From positions 1,561,001-1,625,000 of the forward strand of contig NC_003071.7 in NCBI RefSeq assembly GCF_000001735.4: a stretch of 64,000 nt of DNA. The letters are read 5' to 3'. Positions 44,640-54,713 of this stretch are shown here, one piece after another. The notes under the pieces were generated by a model. The model saw nothing but the letters and a program-made list of their open reading frames with translations, was not told the origin of the DNA and did no database searches. The number at the start of each line of letters is the position of its first letter. The stretch's first letter is position 1. The stretch is from Arabidopsis thaliana. Lineage: Eukaryota > Streptophyta > Magnoliopsida > Brassicales > Brassicaceae. The position numbers were made by a program, and so were the translations under genes.

Positions 44640-45966
44640 ATTTCACGTGACGCGAATGTAGTTGGTAACTGAGAGCTTTGTGTGCTACGCCGTTGACGGT
44701 TCACGTCATTGGTCTACGGGTGATACAAACATCCAAATCAAATTAAACCGGGAGCATACCAAACCAGTCGGTACATACATCAAACCGATTAATAAGAAGC
44801 ATTTTGGAGAACTCTTGCCCAATAAGTCTCAATTAAGCACAAGGTACAAGGTTAATTATTCACCAGCAAATTAACCATAAGAAGACTAATGATGATTCAA
44901 GAAGGATCAAATACCAGCAAGCCGGGTCACCATATTGTGGAAATATGACTGTTGCACTCTTTTTCCCTTATCTAGGGTTTGTCCCAATGGGTTTACCTAG
45001 AAAGGTTTTTAACGAGGCAACATCAAGTCATCAAGGAATCATTTACCAAGCAAATGATTCTAAGATATCACAAGTACATATATCTGATGTATTTGCTGAC
45101 AGACTGGCTGAACTACTCGCTGAACTACTTCTTGATCTACCCGTTGAACTACCTTTTAAAGTACCACACCAAATGAAGGCAAACAAAGAAATTTTCCTTA
45201 TTCTACACTTGGACGCACCTCAAAGCTACATATGGAAACCAGGAGAACATCTAGACCACACACACACGAATTTTGGTACATCTTACCACACAAGAACCCG
45301 CAGAGTTACTACTTGCCATACATGGACCAGAAGGAGATCAATTTCAACAACTCTTTCCTACTTTGTTTGTGCGCTTATGTAAGAATCTTGAGACCCTTCA
45401 GAACCTTCCAAGACGTCAGAACTTCCTCCCCAATTTGACAAGATACAAAGCACACCTCACTTGCCTTATTTGGACATATTCTACAATTAATGTCCAATAT
45501 TTTCATTTATGTTTTAATTTGTTTCTTTCTTTGAAGTTTTAGAACGTTGTACTCAGCTCTATATAAGCTCATTTCTCATTTCATTGTAAAGCACCCTTGA
45601 TCATTTTAAAATTAATAGAAACGTTTTCAACTTGTCAAAGTTTGATTCTTTGTCATTTGTTCTGTAGTTCGTTGTGAGTGAGTCACTAAGTACTTCGGGA
45701 ATGTGGATTAAGTTTGTTGAGTGATTCAATATCCTTCATTCGTACATTGATCGAGTTAGTCGATTACCCCACTGATTGAGCGAGTCAATCACCCCTTCTA
45801 TCCATCATTTTCTCTTGAATTGATCCCACACGAGAGAAGCGATCGCCAACTTGTCAGATCACCACCTTCATCATCCCACCTTCCGCATGGCAAGCTTGGA
45901 ACTCTTGATCATCAAGTGATCTAAAGTTGGATTAGCTCCGATTCTTGCATCATCTGGTATTAGAGC
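44640..45966 (+). mobile_element. LTR of a retrotransposon fossil with adjoining primer binding site
   Basis: Plus-strand LTR-like DNA containing CCCTTATCTAGGGTTTGTCC and GGTTTTTAACGAGGCA, a motif pair typical of plant LTRs. A TATA-type CTATATAAGCTC is near 45560, and a primer binding site-like TGGTATTAGAGC lies at 45955-45966. The left border is uncertain. It is head-to-head with the minus-strand fossil that follows, is decayed, and shows no coding of its own. Confidence 0.65.
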
Positions 45967-46022
45967 AAGAATTGGAGCTAATCCAACTTTAGATCACTTG
46001 ATGATCAAGAGTTCCAAGCTTG
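45891..46022. repeat. Near-perfect 58-bp palindrome at the junction of two LTR fossils
   Basis: Arms 45891-45948 and 45965-46022 match as reverse complements at 57 of 58 positions by my count (GCTCCGATTCTTGC against GCTCCAATTCTTGC is the difference). The 16-nt spacer contains the primer binding site-like motif. Both sides carry CTTGTCAGAT nearby. Confidence 0.85.
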
Positions 46023-48412
46023 TCAGATTTCGTTGATCTTCAGCAGCTTCCATTTCTTCAGACTTCAGAATTCCAACTAGTCCTTCATACTTAAGTGTAT
46101 CTGTGTTACCTGATACCCTCATGATGGCTTTGTGTGTAGCATACTTATGTGGTAGGCATTAGAGAAGTTTCTTCACTAACTTCTTCTCCTTGTACATTTT
46201 TCCCAGAGTTTTAGCTTTGTTAGCAATTTTACTCAATTAAGCATTGAATTGAACAATCGTTTCTGAAGGATCCATCCTCATATTCTCGAAATCTATAGCA
46301 AGCTGATCCAAATTGTTTCGTTTCACACTGACATCTCCTTCATTCAGTTTTTGCAAGATGTCCCATATCTGTGTAGCTGATTCACTTCCCTGAACCAGGT
46401 TGAACTCATTGTCATCTAGGCACGTGTAGATAACATTCATAGCTCTTCCATTAAACTTTGACAGATTATTCTCTTCTCAGTCTAGTTTGGCTTTGGTTTC
46501 AACACCTTAAGACCCTCTTCTGTTGTGGTCAAAGGAGGTTCCCAGCCATCTTCTAGAGCAGTCCATGCATCTTCTCCTTCTCCTCTGATTAGTTGTATCA
46601 TCCGTATTTTCCAGTAACCATAACCTTTGTGATCGAGAGGTACAGGTCTCATGAGTTCTGACTTCGACACCCTTAATCCGCAGGATCTCAACTTGTATTA
46701 AGTGTTTACTCAGGTCGGTCACCTGCTCTGATACCAAATGTGATATGATCCTGGTGAGGAATCAATCCCAATTTCGGCACTTGGAAGATCTGGAGTGGAT
46801 ATTCTCGAAATAGAGACGACACACGACTCAAAGACGGATGATGGATTGAATGACGCCACAAAAGGATGTGGAAAAGCCTTTTGATAAGTCGAGAAAGATC
46901 AAAATTCGACATACGAAAATGGATCCATGATCTATTTTTAAGAGAGAGTTTTTGATAAAAAGATAGATAGTTTCTCATAAGAGATTACATGAGTTTATAA
47001 AGAGAAGAAGAAGAGAAGAGAAAGAGACAAGTCTTGGAATATACTCGAAGGTTGCCTAGAAACACAACATAATAATTAAATATAGAATTTGAATAGAAAA
47101 GACCCTTTGGCTTCAAAAATGACCCTTGAACTTCTATTTTCGTCACTCCTCTTGACCATCAAATTACCCACTTGGTTTGGGCTCTTCTTGGGCTTGTAAT
47201 AGACATAAAATGACTTAGACTTGATATATATTCCTTGAGTCCAAGTTCTGAATGTTATACCATGGTTTGGATCATCAAATGGGTGATTTGAATGTGAATC
47301 ATTTGTCTCATTAAAAACCTTGTCAAGAAAACCCATTGGGACAAAACATGACAAGGGAAAAAGAGTACAAATGAGACACATACCCATTTGATGATCATGT
47401 ATCAAAACCAACGAGGTTAAGATAACATCTTTCCTATACTCTTTTTCCGCTAGAAGCTCGTTTTCTGGTTCAAAATGCTCCTCAGGTTCAAGCTGCTCCT
47501 CTGCTTCAAGCTCTTCCTCGGCTACAAGCTCTTGATCAAATTCCAAGTCCTTTGTCCTTTGTGCTCTGATACCACATGATATGATCCTGGTGAGGAATCA
47601 ATCCCAATTTCGGCACTTGAAAGATCTGGAGTGGATATTCTCGAAATAGAGACGACACACGACTCAAAGACGAGATGATGGATTGAATGACGCCACAAAA
47701 GGATGCGGAAAAGCCTTTTGATAAGTCGAGAAAGATCAAAATTCGACATACGAAAATGGATCCATGATCTATTTTTAAGAGAGAGTTTTTGATAAAAAGA
47801 TAGATGAGTTCTCATAAGAGATTACAAGGAGTTTATAAAGAAGAAGAAGAAGAGAAGAGAAAGAGACAAATCTTGGAATATACTCGAAGGTTGCCTAGAA
47901 ACACAACATAATAATTAAATATAGAATTTGAATAGAAAAGACCCTTTGGCTTCAAAAATGACCCTTGAACTTCTATTTTCGTCACTCCTCTTGACCATCA
48001 AATTACCCACTTGGTTTGGGCTCTTCTTGGGCTTGTAATAGACATAAAATGACTTAGACTTGATATATATTCCTTGAGTCCAAGTTCTGAATGTTATACC
48101 ATGGTTTGGATCATCAAATGGGTGATTTGAATGTGAATCATTTGCCTCATTAAAAACCTTGTCAAGAAAACCCATTGGGACAAAACTTGACAACGGAAAA
48201 AGAGTACAAATAAGACACATACCCATTTGATGATCATGTATCAAAACCAACGAGGTTAAGATAACATCTTTCCTATACTCTTTCTTCGCTAGAAGCTCGT
48301 TTTCTGGTTCAAAATGCTCCTCAGGTTCAAGCTGCTCCTCTGCTTCAAGCTCTTCCTCGGCTACAAGCTCTTGATCAAATTCCAAGTCCTTTGTGCTTTC
48401 CATGATCACATT
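46023..48412 (-). mobile_element. Copia-type fossil: gag fragment with two tandem LTR copies
   Basis: Minus strand. Gag of the DUF4219/UBN2 type lies at about 46700-46040 (YGYWKIRMIQLIRGEGEDAW, then IWDILQKLNEGDVSVKRNN). A primer binding site TGGTATCAGAGCA follows at about 46722-46734. Then come two LTR copies in direct tandem, about 46739-47560 and 47576-48412, offset by 837 bp and more than 95 percent identical by eye, each followed by a primer binding site-like motif. LTR ends are TGTGAT...ATCACA. Pol is absent. The similarity between the copies suggests a moderately young duplication; the element is broken. Confidence 0.8.
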
Positions 48413-48900
48413 AAAATGAGAATATTAGAGATATCGATATGTTGAAAAGAACTTATTTTCTTTATTTTAAATCACTTAAACAATCTATCAGATCTGTTTA
48501 ATCAGATTTACACTGTGTTGAGTTGTTAACACAACCCGTTACTGACCAATTTCTAATTTACCCAAACTCACAACACATCAACAACTATGTATCTTTCTCT
48601 GTTCACTCACCAAGAACCCTAATAATTTCTAGCTTAGAACTTGTGATTCACCGAGTTGTGATATAAGACGGCTACCTAAATCTAAAATCTAAATTCTGAT
48701 TATATGAGTAATGACACAAGCGTCATTAACCTATTTCCTAATTCTAAGATATCTTAAATAACTTGAATACTTGCATATTACGTTCTGAAACTCTAGCAAC
48801 TAATCGCAGCTTGCCACGTCAAAGAATCGCCTTGTACTCTGACATCCATATGTCTTCAAAAATTTTGAATCTTTAATATTTTTATCCTCTTTTGATTCAT
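48413..48900. other. Intergenic DNA
   Basis: No gene seen. AT-rich with short runs of CTAAATCTAAAATCTAAATT near 48675. Confidence 0.35.
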
Positions 48901-48949
48901 CATGGTCTAAATCAGTGTAAGATCCAAGTTTTTTGCCGGTGCTAAAGTT

Positions 48950-49325
48950 AGAGTTTTGAACTTTGAGTTAGGCCCACATGAGATCACGGGCAATGGGGTT
49001 GGATTTAAACCGGATATTTTGGATATGGATGTTATGGACAAAGTTGTTGAGGTAATGTATAAGGCTACTAGACCTTCCATTTTTTTCATAATATTCTATT
49101 AACTTAAAAGCTTATGTTTTGACTTTTGAGAATACGTGCGAGCTAAACAGGTTAGTAGTGAGGATTCTGTAAACATGGCTAGAGAGTTGGCAGTGAAAGA
49201 AGGTCTCATGGTGAGTGTTTTGAATATATAAATGAGATAATTAGTTAGTTTTTGTTGGTTTTTTTTACTTTCACTAAGGGAACCTGACTTGTAGGTTGGG
49301 ATATCATCGGGGGATAACACCGATG
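48950..49325 (+). pseudogene. Unprocessed fragment of a cysteine synthase family gene (OASTL / cyanoalanine synthase type)
   Basis: Three exon remnants with intact splice borders: 48971-49051 (GPHEITGNGVGFKPDILDMD), 49151-49210 (VSSEDSVNMARELAVKEGLM) and 49295-49323 (VGISSGDNT). These are consecutive conserved blocks of plant PLP-dependent O-acetylserine(thiol)lyases; the GNGVGFKPDIL wording is closest, from memory, to the beta-cyanoalanine synthase branch. Introns are retained, so it arose from genomic DNA rather than mRNA. The PLP-lysine region and the rest of the protein are missing, and upstream sequence quickly becomes unreadable. A non-functional gene fragment lying downstream of MTP12. 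Confidence 0.85.
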
Positions 49326-49505
49326 TAATGTCAATATCAATAATGTATTTCTATTTTGGATTCTCTGTTTAAGAAATGTATTGTTTTGTAAATCATACAA
49401 CTTTATAATAAGTTCCTTTTCATAACACAAAACTGAAAATTTTGTTTCAGTCTCTAAGATAGTAATGATCAAGAAGCACAATTAATGTGTCTTCCATGTC
49501 AATTG

Positions 49506-51902
49506 CTATGAGTTAACAGATTCCACCTGCAATGTCCAATCCTTTACTCCTGCATCTTCTAACAAACGTGACACTTGTAACTTAGTATCCGTCTTGTCTG
49601 AATCTGCAGATACAAGGAGATGGAGAGTAGCCACGACGTCTGAGTTGGTGAAACTCCATACATGCAGCCTCTGGATACTGCAAACACCTTTAGTCTTAAG
49701 TATGTTCCTCATAGCTTCTTTCAGGTCTTGCCTGTGAGCCCTAGGGACTCTTTGCAGTAGAATCTCCGCAGAGTTTCGTAGCAACGGAATGACTGAAGCG
49801 ATGATGAGGATGGAGATAAAGATTGAGCTGGCTGGATCTGCAACTAACCAGCCCTTGTATTTAATCAAGAGTGTCGATATCACAACTCCAACACTCCCCA
49901 TTGTGTCTGCTAAAACATGAAGAAAGATTCCTTCCATATTGTGATCAATGTGGCGATGCTCCTTCTTTTCGCTTTTTTCAGGTTGGTGATCAGAATGATG
50001 GTCGTGGTTGTGGTTGCACTCCTCGTGATTATGGCTATGGGATTGATGCTCATGGTCGTGGTTGTGGTTGCACTCCTCGTGTTTATGGCTATGGGAATGA
50101 TGATGATGGTCATGCTCATGATGTTCCTCATGTTTATGGCTATCTGAATGCTGATGATGTTCCTCATGTTTATGGCTATCTGAATGCTGATGATGCTCCT
50201 CATTTTTATGGCTATGGGATTGGTGTGAGTGAGAATGTGTGCAACCAGATCCACCATGAGCATGATGATGTTCCTCGTGGAAAAAGATTAACCCGACGAT
50301 ATTCACGAGAAGCCCACCAACCGAAACAACCAAAAGACTATTTGTAGAAATCTCCTGAGGATCCAAGATTCTCTCAATCGACTCAAGCACAATCAGAGCC
50401 CCAACAAGAACAAGGAACACCGCGTTAACATAACCAGAAAGCACTTCAAATCTACCTCGGCCATAGTTATACTGATGGTTTGCAGGAAGACGAGAGATAT
50501 AAGACGCATACAGCCCAATTGCCAAAGCAGCACAATCAAACAACATATGACAAGCGTCTGAGATCAATCCAAGACTGTTACTCATAAAACCAGCCACAAA
50601 CTCAACCACCATATACGCCGTATTAATCAAAAGAAACAACGCAATCTTCCTCGATTTCTTCTCGCTCAAAATGTGACGGATAGGCTTCATAAACATAGTG
50701 GAAAACGACTCAGGCGATTCCATACCAATCTCTTGATAATCTGAATACACAGACTCCAACTCTCTAACAGCAATGTAAAGCAACAAACCACAAAGCAACA
50801 ATCCCCAAAGAGATAGCTCAGGAAAATAGAAGAGTTCCAATACTATAGTACATAGAAACGTTACAAGAAACTCCCTCTCTGAGTCCTTCTTCTTCGAGCT
50901 TGAAAACTTATCATCATTATAATTCTCACTCAACAACACTCCAAATACAACAGTGTTAGCTAAAGGCCAACCTAAATTCCCAAAAGAGACACTATCATCA
51001 CCACTACCAGAGAAGAAGAAACTCCAAATAGCAAGTGGGAACAACAACACAGTGGTTAGAAACAAAGACAGTAATCGAACTCGTTTCTGATCTAACTGTT
51101 TGATCTCATTCCAATTCACAGAAACTTTCTCATAACAACCTAAGAAACCAGATAGAAACGGAAGCAACAGAGGCCAAATCCTCAAGCAATTCTCTTTAGG
51201 GTAAATCCAAAAACCCCAACTTTCAACAGATGATGAAAACGGGAAACAATCAACACGATCCCAGCTGATTGATAACAACAACAACCCAGCAAACAAAACG
51301 CAAAACCCACGAACCTTAGATGATCTAACTCCAATTCCACCAGTATCACTAAACAAGACTCTGGCTGAAACTGTGCCAGAGAGTTCAGCTAAGATCATAG
51401 CAGCAGCACCACAGTAACGAAGAGCTTGAAAACGGAGAAGAAAGACGAAAGCAAGAAGGAATGATTTAGCGAGTAAGAGTTTGATTTGAGAGGAAGAAAG
51501 AGATGAAATTGAGGAAAAGGAACGATTTTGAAGACGGAGAAGAAAAGGGTCTTTCTTTGAAGGTGAAAAGGAAGAGATGATAGTGAAAGAAAGTGAGAAG
51601 AGGAAAGAGAGAAGAGAGACGAGGAAGGAGAAAGGGAAAAGAGAGAAAGAAGGTGAAGAACGAAGGAAAGGTAAGAGAGAGTAAAGAGATCTAAGAGAGA
51701 AGAGAATGAGAAAGAGAAATGAAAGTGATGATTTGCTTCCATGGATCGATCTGTAGGAAGAAGAAGAAGAGAGACGGGTTTTGGAAGGGGTTGGAGTTGG
51801 AGTGTAAGGGAATGATGGGTATGTTCTTCCGATTGTTGGTTGTGGTACTGAAAGACGATTAGGTCGATGTTGATGATGATGATGATGATGATGATCCACC
51901 AT
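49506..51902 (-). CDS. MTP12: Cation diffusion facilitator MTP12 (798 aa, single exon)
   Basis: Zinc transporter of the CDF family, ZnT5-like, reported to work with MTP5 as a heteromer loading zinc into the Golgi. The 798-residue frame starts MVDHHHHHHHQHRPNRLSVP; an in-frame ATG at 52010 would add 36 residues, and I prefer 51902 because it gives the recalled length. The N-terminal half (about residues 40-400) holds many hydrophobic segments peculiar to this subgroup. The CDF core begins near residue 420 (ALFLLINTAYMVVEFVAGF). Metal site residues are in SDACHMLFDCAALAIG and LHVLADTMGSVGVVIS (HxxxD). Between TM4 and TM5 is a His-rich loop at 49940-50285 made of repeated SDSHKHEEHHQH and ECNHNHDH units. 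The cytosolic C-terminal domain ends the protein. Recalled as At2g04620. Confidence 0.95.
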   Translation of the reverse strand: MVDHHHHHHHQHRPNRLSVPQPTIGRTYPSFPYTPTPTPSKTRLSSSSSYRSIHGSKSSLSFLFLILFSLRSLYSLLPFLRSSPSFSLFPFSFLVSLLSFLFSLSFTIISSFSPSKKDPFLLRLQNRSFSSISSLSSSQIKLLLAKSFLLAFVFLLRFQALRYCGAAAMILAELSGTVSARVLFSDTGGIGVRSSKVRGFCVLFAGLLLLSISWDRVDCFPFSSSVESWGFWIYPKENCLRIWPLLLPFLSGFLGCYEKVSVNWNEIKQLDQKRVRLLSLFLTTVLLFPLAIWSFFFSGSGDDSVSFGNLGWPLANTVVFGVLLSENYNDDKFSSSKKKDSEREFLVTFLCTIVLELFYFPELSLWGLLLCGLLLYIAVRELESVYSDYQEIGMESPESFSTMFMKPIRHILSEKKSRKIALFLLINTAYMVVEFVAGFMSNSLGLISDACHMLFDCAALAIGLYASYISRLPANHQYNYGRGRFEVLSGYVNAVFLVLVGALIVLESIERILDPQEISTNSLLVVSVGGLLVNIVGLIFFHEEHHHAHGGSGCTHSHSHQSHSHKNEEHHQHSDSHKHEEHHQHSDSHKHEEHHEHDHHHHSHSHKHEECNHNHDHEHQSHSHNHEECNHNHDHHSDHQPEKSEKKEHRHIDHNMEGIFLHVLADTMGSVGVVISTLLIKYKGWLVADPASSIFISILIIASVIPLLRNSAEILLQRVPRAHRQDLKEAMRNILKTKGVCSIQRLHVWSFTNSDVVATLHLLVSADSDKTDTKLQVSRLLEDAGVKDWTLQVESVNS
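49940..50285 (-). repeat. His-rich loop-coding repeats inside MTP12
   Basis: Imperfect in-frame tandem units of about 36-48 bp encode HSDSHKHEEHHQ and HSHKHEECNHNHDH. They form the zinc-binding cytosolic loop between membrane helices 4 and 5. The repetitiveness also opens long antisense frames. Confidence 0.8.
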
Positions 51903-52685
51903 TGTTGTTGATGCGGAAGCTTTTGAGATTTTTCCCGATGAGTCGCCGGAGGAAATTTTCGTCAAGACATGATTTTTGTGATTTTGTGAGCTGTTTACTT
52001 TGAATTCCAAATTTGTTGGTTTAACCGAATTAAACCGGAACCGAGTAATATTCTTAAATCAAAAATCAATTTTGCAAAAGCGGTTACTAAAGTGGTCTAG
52101 GCGGTCGTCTAAATCCCATCTATATTATGACATCTATATAATCGTTTTGTCCGCCTAAATTCATATAAATTTCTTTTCAATATATTTTTTTAATTTCCAA
52201 CTCCAAAATTTAACTAATAAGTTTTATCTTAATATATATTGTTTAATATGAATTAATTAAATATATTTTTGTCTAATTTTTGTTTACTATTTAATATTTT
52301 TATTTTTTTAGCAGATACTTTTATATATTTTTTTATTTAAAATTTTATATTTATAATGTCTTATGTTGTAAACGCTTAAACCATCTAAAATCGTTTAGAC
52401 TATGATTAAACGTTTTAGGCGCTAAATCACCGTCCTGCTTACCATCTAACGCTTTTTTAAACTGAACCTAAAATAAGTTTCTGAACTTAATAAAATTTTC
52501 ACCGATTTATAAATTTGAAACGATGCCGGTTCAACTATATAGATTTTTGCTGCTTGAAGGCTAGAAATCCCCATATGTTTATTATCAAATCCAATTTAAT
52601 TCATGTGGTTGTATAAATATTTTTTTTTATTAATGAAAACATATCTTATTTATTTGACTAAATTAAACGAGGGGATGTATAAAAA
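51903..52685. other. Region upstream of MTP12
   Basis: About 780 bp, AT-rich, no gene seen. Holds the MTP12 promoter and the 3' flank of the peptide gene transcribed toward it. Confidence 0.45.
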
Positions 52686-53019
52686 CTAGCATATACAACG
52701 ACATATAGGAAAAGTTGGATCAGGAGCATAACATATCAAATGACATCCTTTTTTGCACCCAAGACCCCATCGATTCGCATTTTGCTGCAAAGCTTCATGA
52801 TGCAAAGCAATTTGTGGCATTTCTTCGGATAATACACGTTTTGCTTCAACATTTCGTGTAGTTACGATGCACATCACTACAAAACCAAACTAACTTGTTG
52901 TTATAAACATAAAATTTGCATGTAGAGATTTTTAATTTTATTCACACATGAAATAAAATTTTACCGAATGTAACAACAAAGAAGGCAACAAAAGCGAACT
53001 TCGTTGATGTTCTCTCCAT
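52686..53019 (-). CDS. Small secreted cysteine-rich peptide (81 aa, 2 exons)
   Basis: Exon 1 is 52965-53019, the intron 52877-52964 (GTAAAA...TTGTAG, 88 nt) and exon 2 52686-52876, total 82 codons with stop. The spliced N-terminus reads MERTSTKFAFVAFFVVTFVM followed by CIVTTRNVEA, a signal peptide whose hydrophobic core is completed only by splicing. This one-intron layout just inside the signal peptide is typical of plant defensin-like and related cysteine-rich peptide genes. The predicted mature part (about 50-55 residues) ends GCKKGCHLICYAPDPTFPIC and then RCIC: six cysteines spaced C-x3-C-x3-C-x9-C-x-C-x-C. That spacing is not a standard defensin pattern, so I leave the family open. Such peptides act in defence or cell signalling; the role here is unknown. 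Confidence 0.8.
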
Positions 53020-53500
53020 TTTTTTTTGCTTGTTGAGAATATTTAATTGAAAAGGATTTTGAAGATTAATACTTCTTTGAAAATTAAAATTTCATAGTTG
53101 ATGCATTATTAGTTTTACGTTAATAGAGTTGATTATGAATATTGTTTACCCTAAATTTGCACGAAAAATTTGTTTAAAAGATTTGTATTAATTTTTTAAA
53201 AGAGAAAAAAAACTGTTCATGGTTTTGCCCTAATTTTGCACGAAATCATTTTACCCAAATTTTGCACAAATTCATATTATCCTAAATAAAAGTTTTGTCA
53301 AGATATATGTAAAATCCAGATTTTGCACAAAATAGTTTTATTCTGATTGGTTTTACAATATTGCATTAAAATTGTATTGGTATATAATACTTGATTATTT
53401 TATGAAATAAATTGATTTATAAATAACTTAATTTAAAGGTATAATCACTTATAGAAATTTTCATGAATGACTAGTTTAATGTATCTTAAGAAGATATCAT
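53020..53500. other. Intergenic DNA with a recurring short motif
   Basis: No gene. The motif ATTTTGCACRAA recurs near 53155, 53235, 53259 and 53321. Confidence 0.4.
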
Positions 53501-54278
53501 AATTTTAATGGTCAAAGTTTTTTCAAGAACTTAAATTATCACCAGAAGTTGAGAAAATAAATATAGTAAAAAATAAGTAAAATTTCTAACTTTTAACGAT
53601 GAAATAATCTAGTATATCAAGTAGTATAAAATCTTATTAAAAGACTCTAGAAGAGCATATACATTGTTTTCTATGGGAATACAAAATTAAAATCATCGAT
53701 GCGGTATAGTTCTCCAAATTTTAAAGTTAATATGATGAGATATAAAATACATTATGATTCTAGAGTGGAATTCAATACGAGATGGATGAACTTGAAGTTT
53801 CATCATCTCGAGGAGGAGAAGTAATAAATGGATAATACGTGACATATCCAGAAGATTATGTTCAATCTTTGACTACTAAAGATCTAAAAGTTGTATAAAG
53901 CAACTCTTATATGAATGTGTTATTAGAAGCAAGTTATAATTAGTTATTACTAAAACTTCAAGACTTGAAGTCTCTTTGTGAATATAACTCACATTGTTAA
54001 GAGAATATCTCTGATGCGGAGATGGTAAAACAAACGCTTAAACTTTTACGCAAGTATTGTTGTCCTGTAGACACAGTATTTTGAAAAACAATTTAAGAAC
54101 TATTATGAATCGAGTGTTTTTTCAAAGGCTGAGAAAATATATGAGTTATTTGATGATAAGTAATACTCATATTCTGAAGTGAATATAAGATCTTACATAG
54201 CTAGTCAAAATTAAATTTAATATCTTTTATACTAGAATATAATATTTCAATTATTGTCTTGTTTATTGCTATATTAAC

Positions 54279-54582
54279 TAGGGGTGGGCGTTTCGGTTTA
54301 ATTTCGGGTTCGGTTTGGGTTCGGTTCGATTTATTTGGGTTTTGTAAAATTCTAACTATACTCAACCGAAGTTAATTTGGTTTGGTTTGCGTTTGGGTCA
54401 GGTTTAGTTTGGTTTGGTTTGGTTTTAGTTCGATTGAGATTTAGTTCGGTTCAAAAAAATCATTTAACCGTATAAACGGAAGAACAAATGAAATATAAAA
54501 GTTTTGAGTCTAAGCTTGGGTTTGGTTTGGGTCGGTTGGGTTGGGTCGGTTTGGTTCGGTTTGGTTAAAATGCCCACCCCTA
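54279..54582. mobile_element. hAT-like non-autonomous element (304 bp) inside the Copia fossil
   Basis: Terminal inverted repeats TAGGGGTGGGC and GCCCACCCCTA with a perfect 8-bp target-site duplication ATATTAAC (54271-54278 and 54583-54590), the hAT hallmark. The interior is rich in GGTTCGGTTTGG-like subterminal motifs. Related in sequence style to the elements at 59458-60654. Confidence 0.85.
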
Positions 54583-54681
54583 ATATTAACATATAATTGA
54601 TTATTAAAATACATGAAAGTAATTTTGATTATAAAATCTCATTAAGGGAGTAACTGATAAGCAATGAAAAGTAAATCATAA

Positions 54682-54686
<5 letters not shown>

Positions 54687-54713
<27 letters not shown>
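54687..54713 (+). repeat. Poly(A) run of 27
   Basis: Uninterrupted A27 within the Copia fossil; length may vary between individuals or be affected by sequencing. Confidence 0.9.

Noticed and set aside
47076-48409. Two 156-164-codon minus-strand frames as paralogous genes
   Set aside because: They lie entirely within the two tandem LTR copies and are LTR sequence read by chance.
49871-50347. 158-codon plus-strand frame (RGCGCTPRDYGYG-type repeats) as a gene
   Set aside because: It is the antisense reading of the His-rich repeats of MTP12; the His codon repeats suppress stops on the opposite strand.
49506-52010. MTP12 start at the upstream in-frame ATG (52010)
   Set aside because: Possible, but the extra 36 residues are Ser/Lys-rich and unrelated to the family, and the 51902 start gives the length I recall for the protein.
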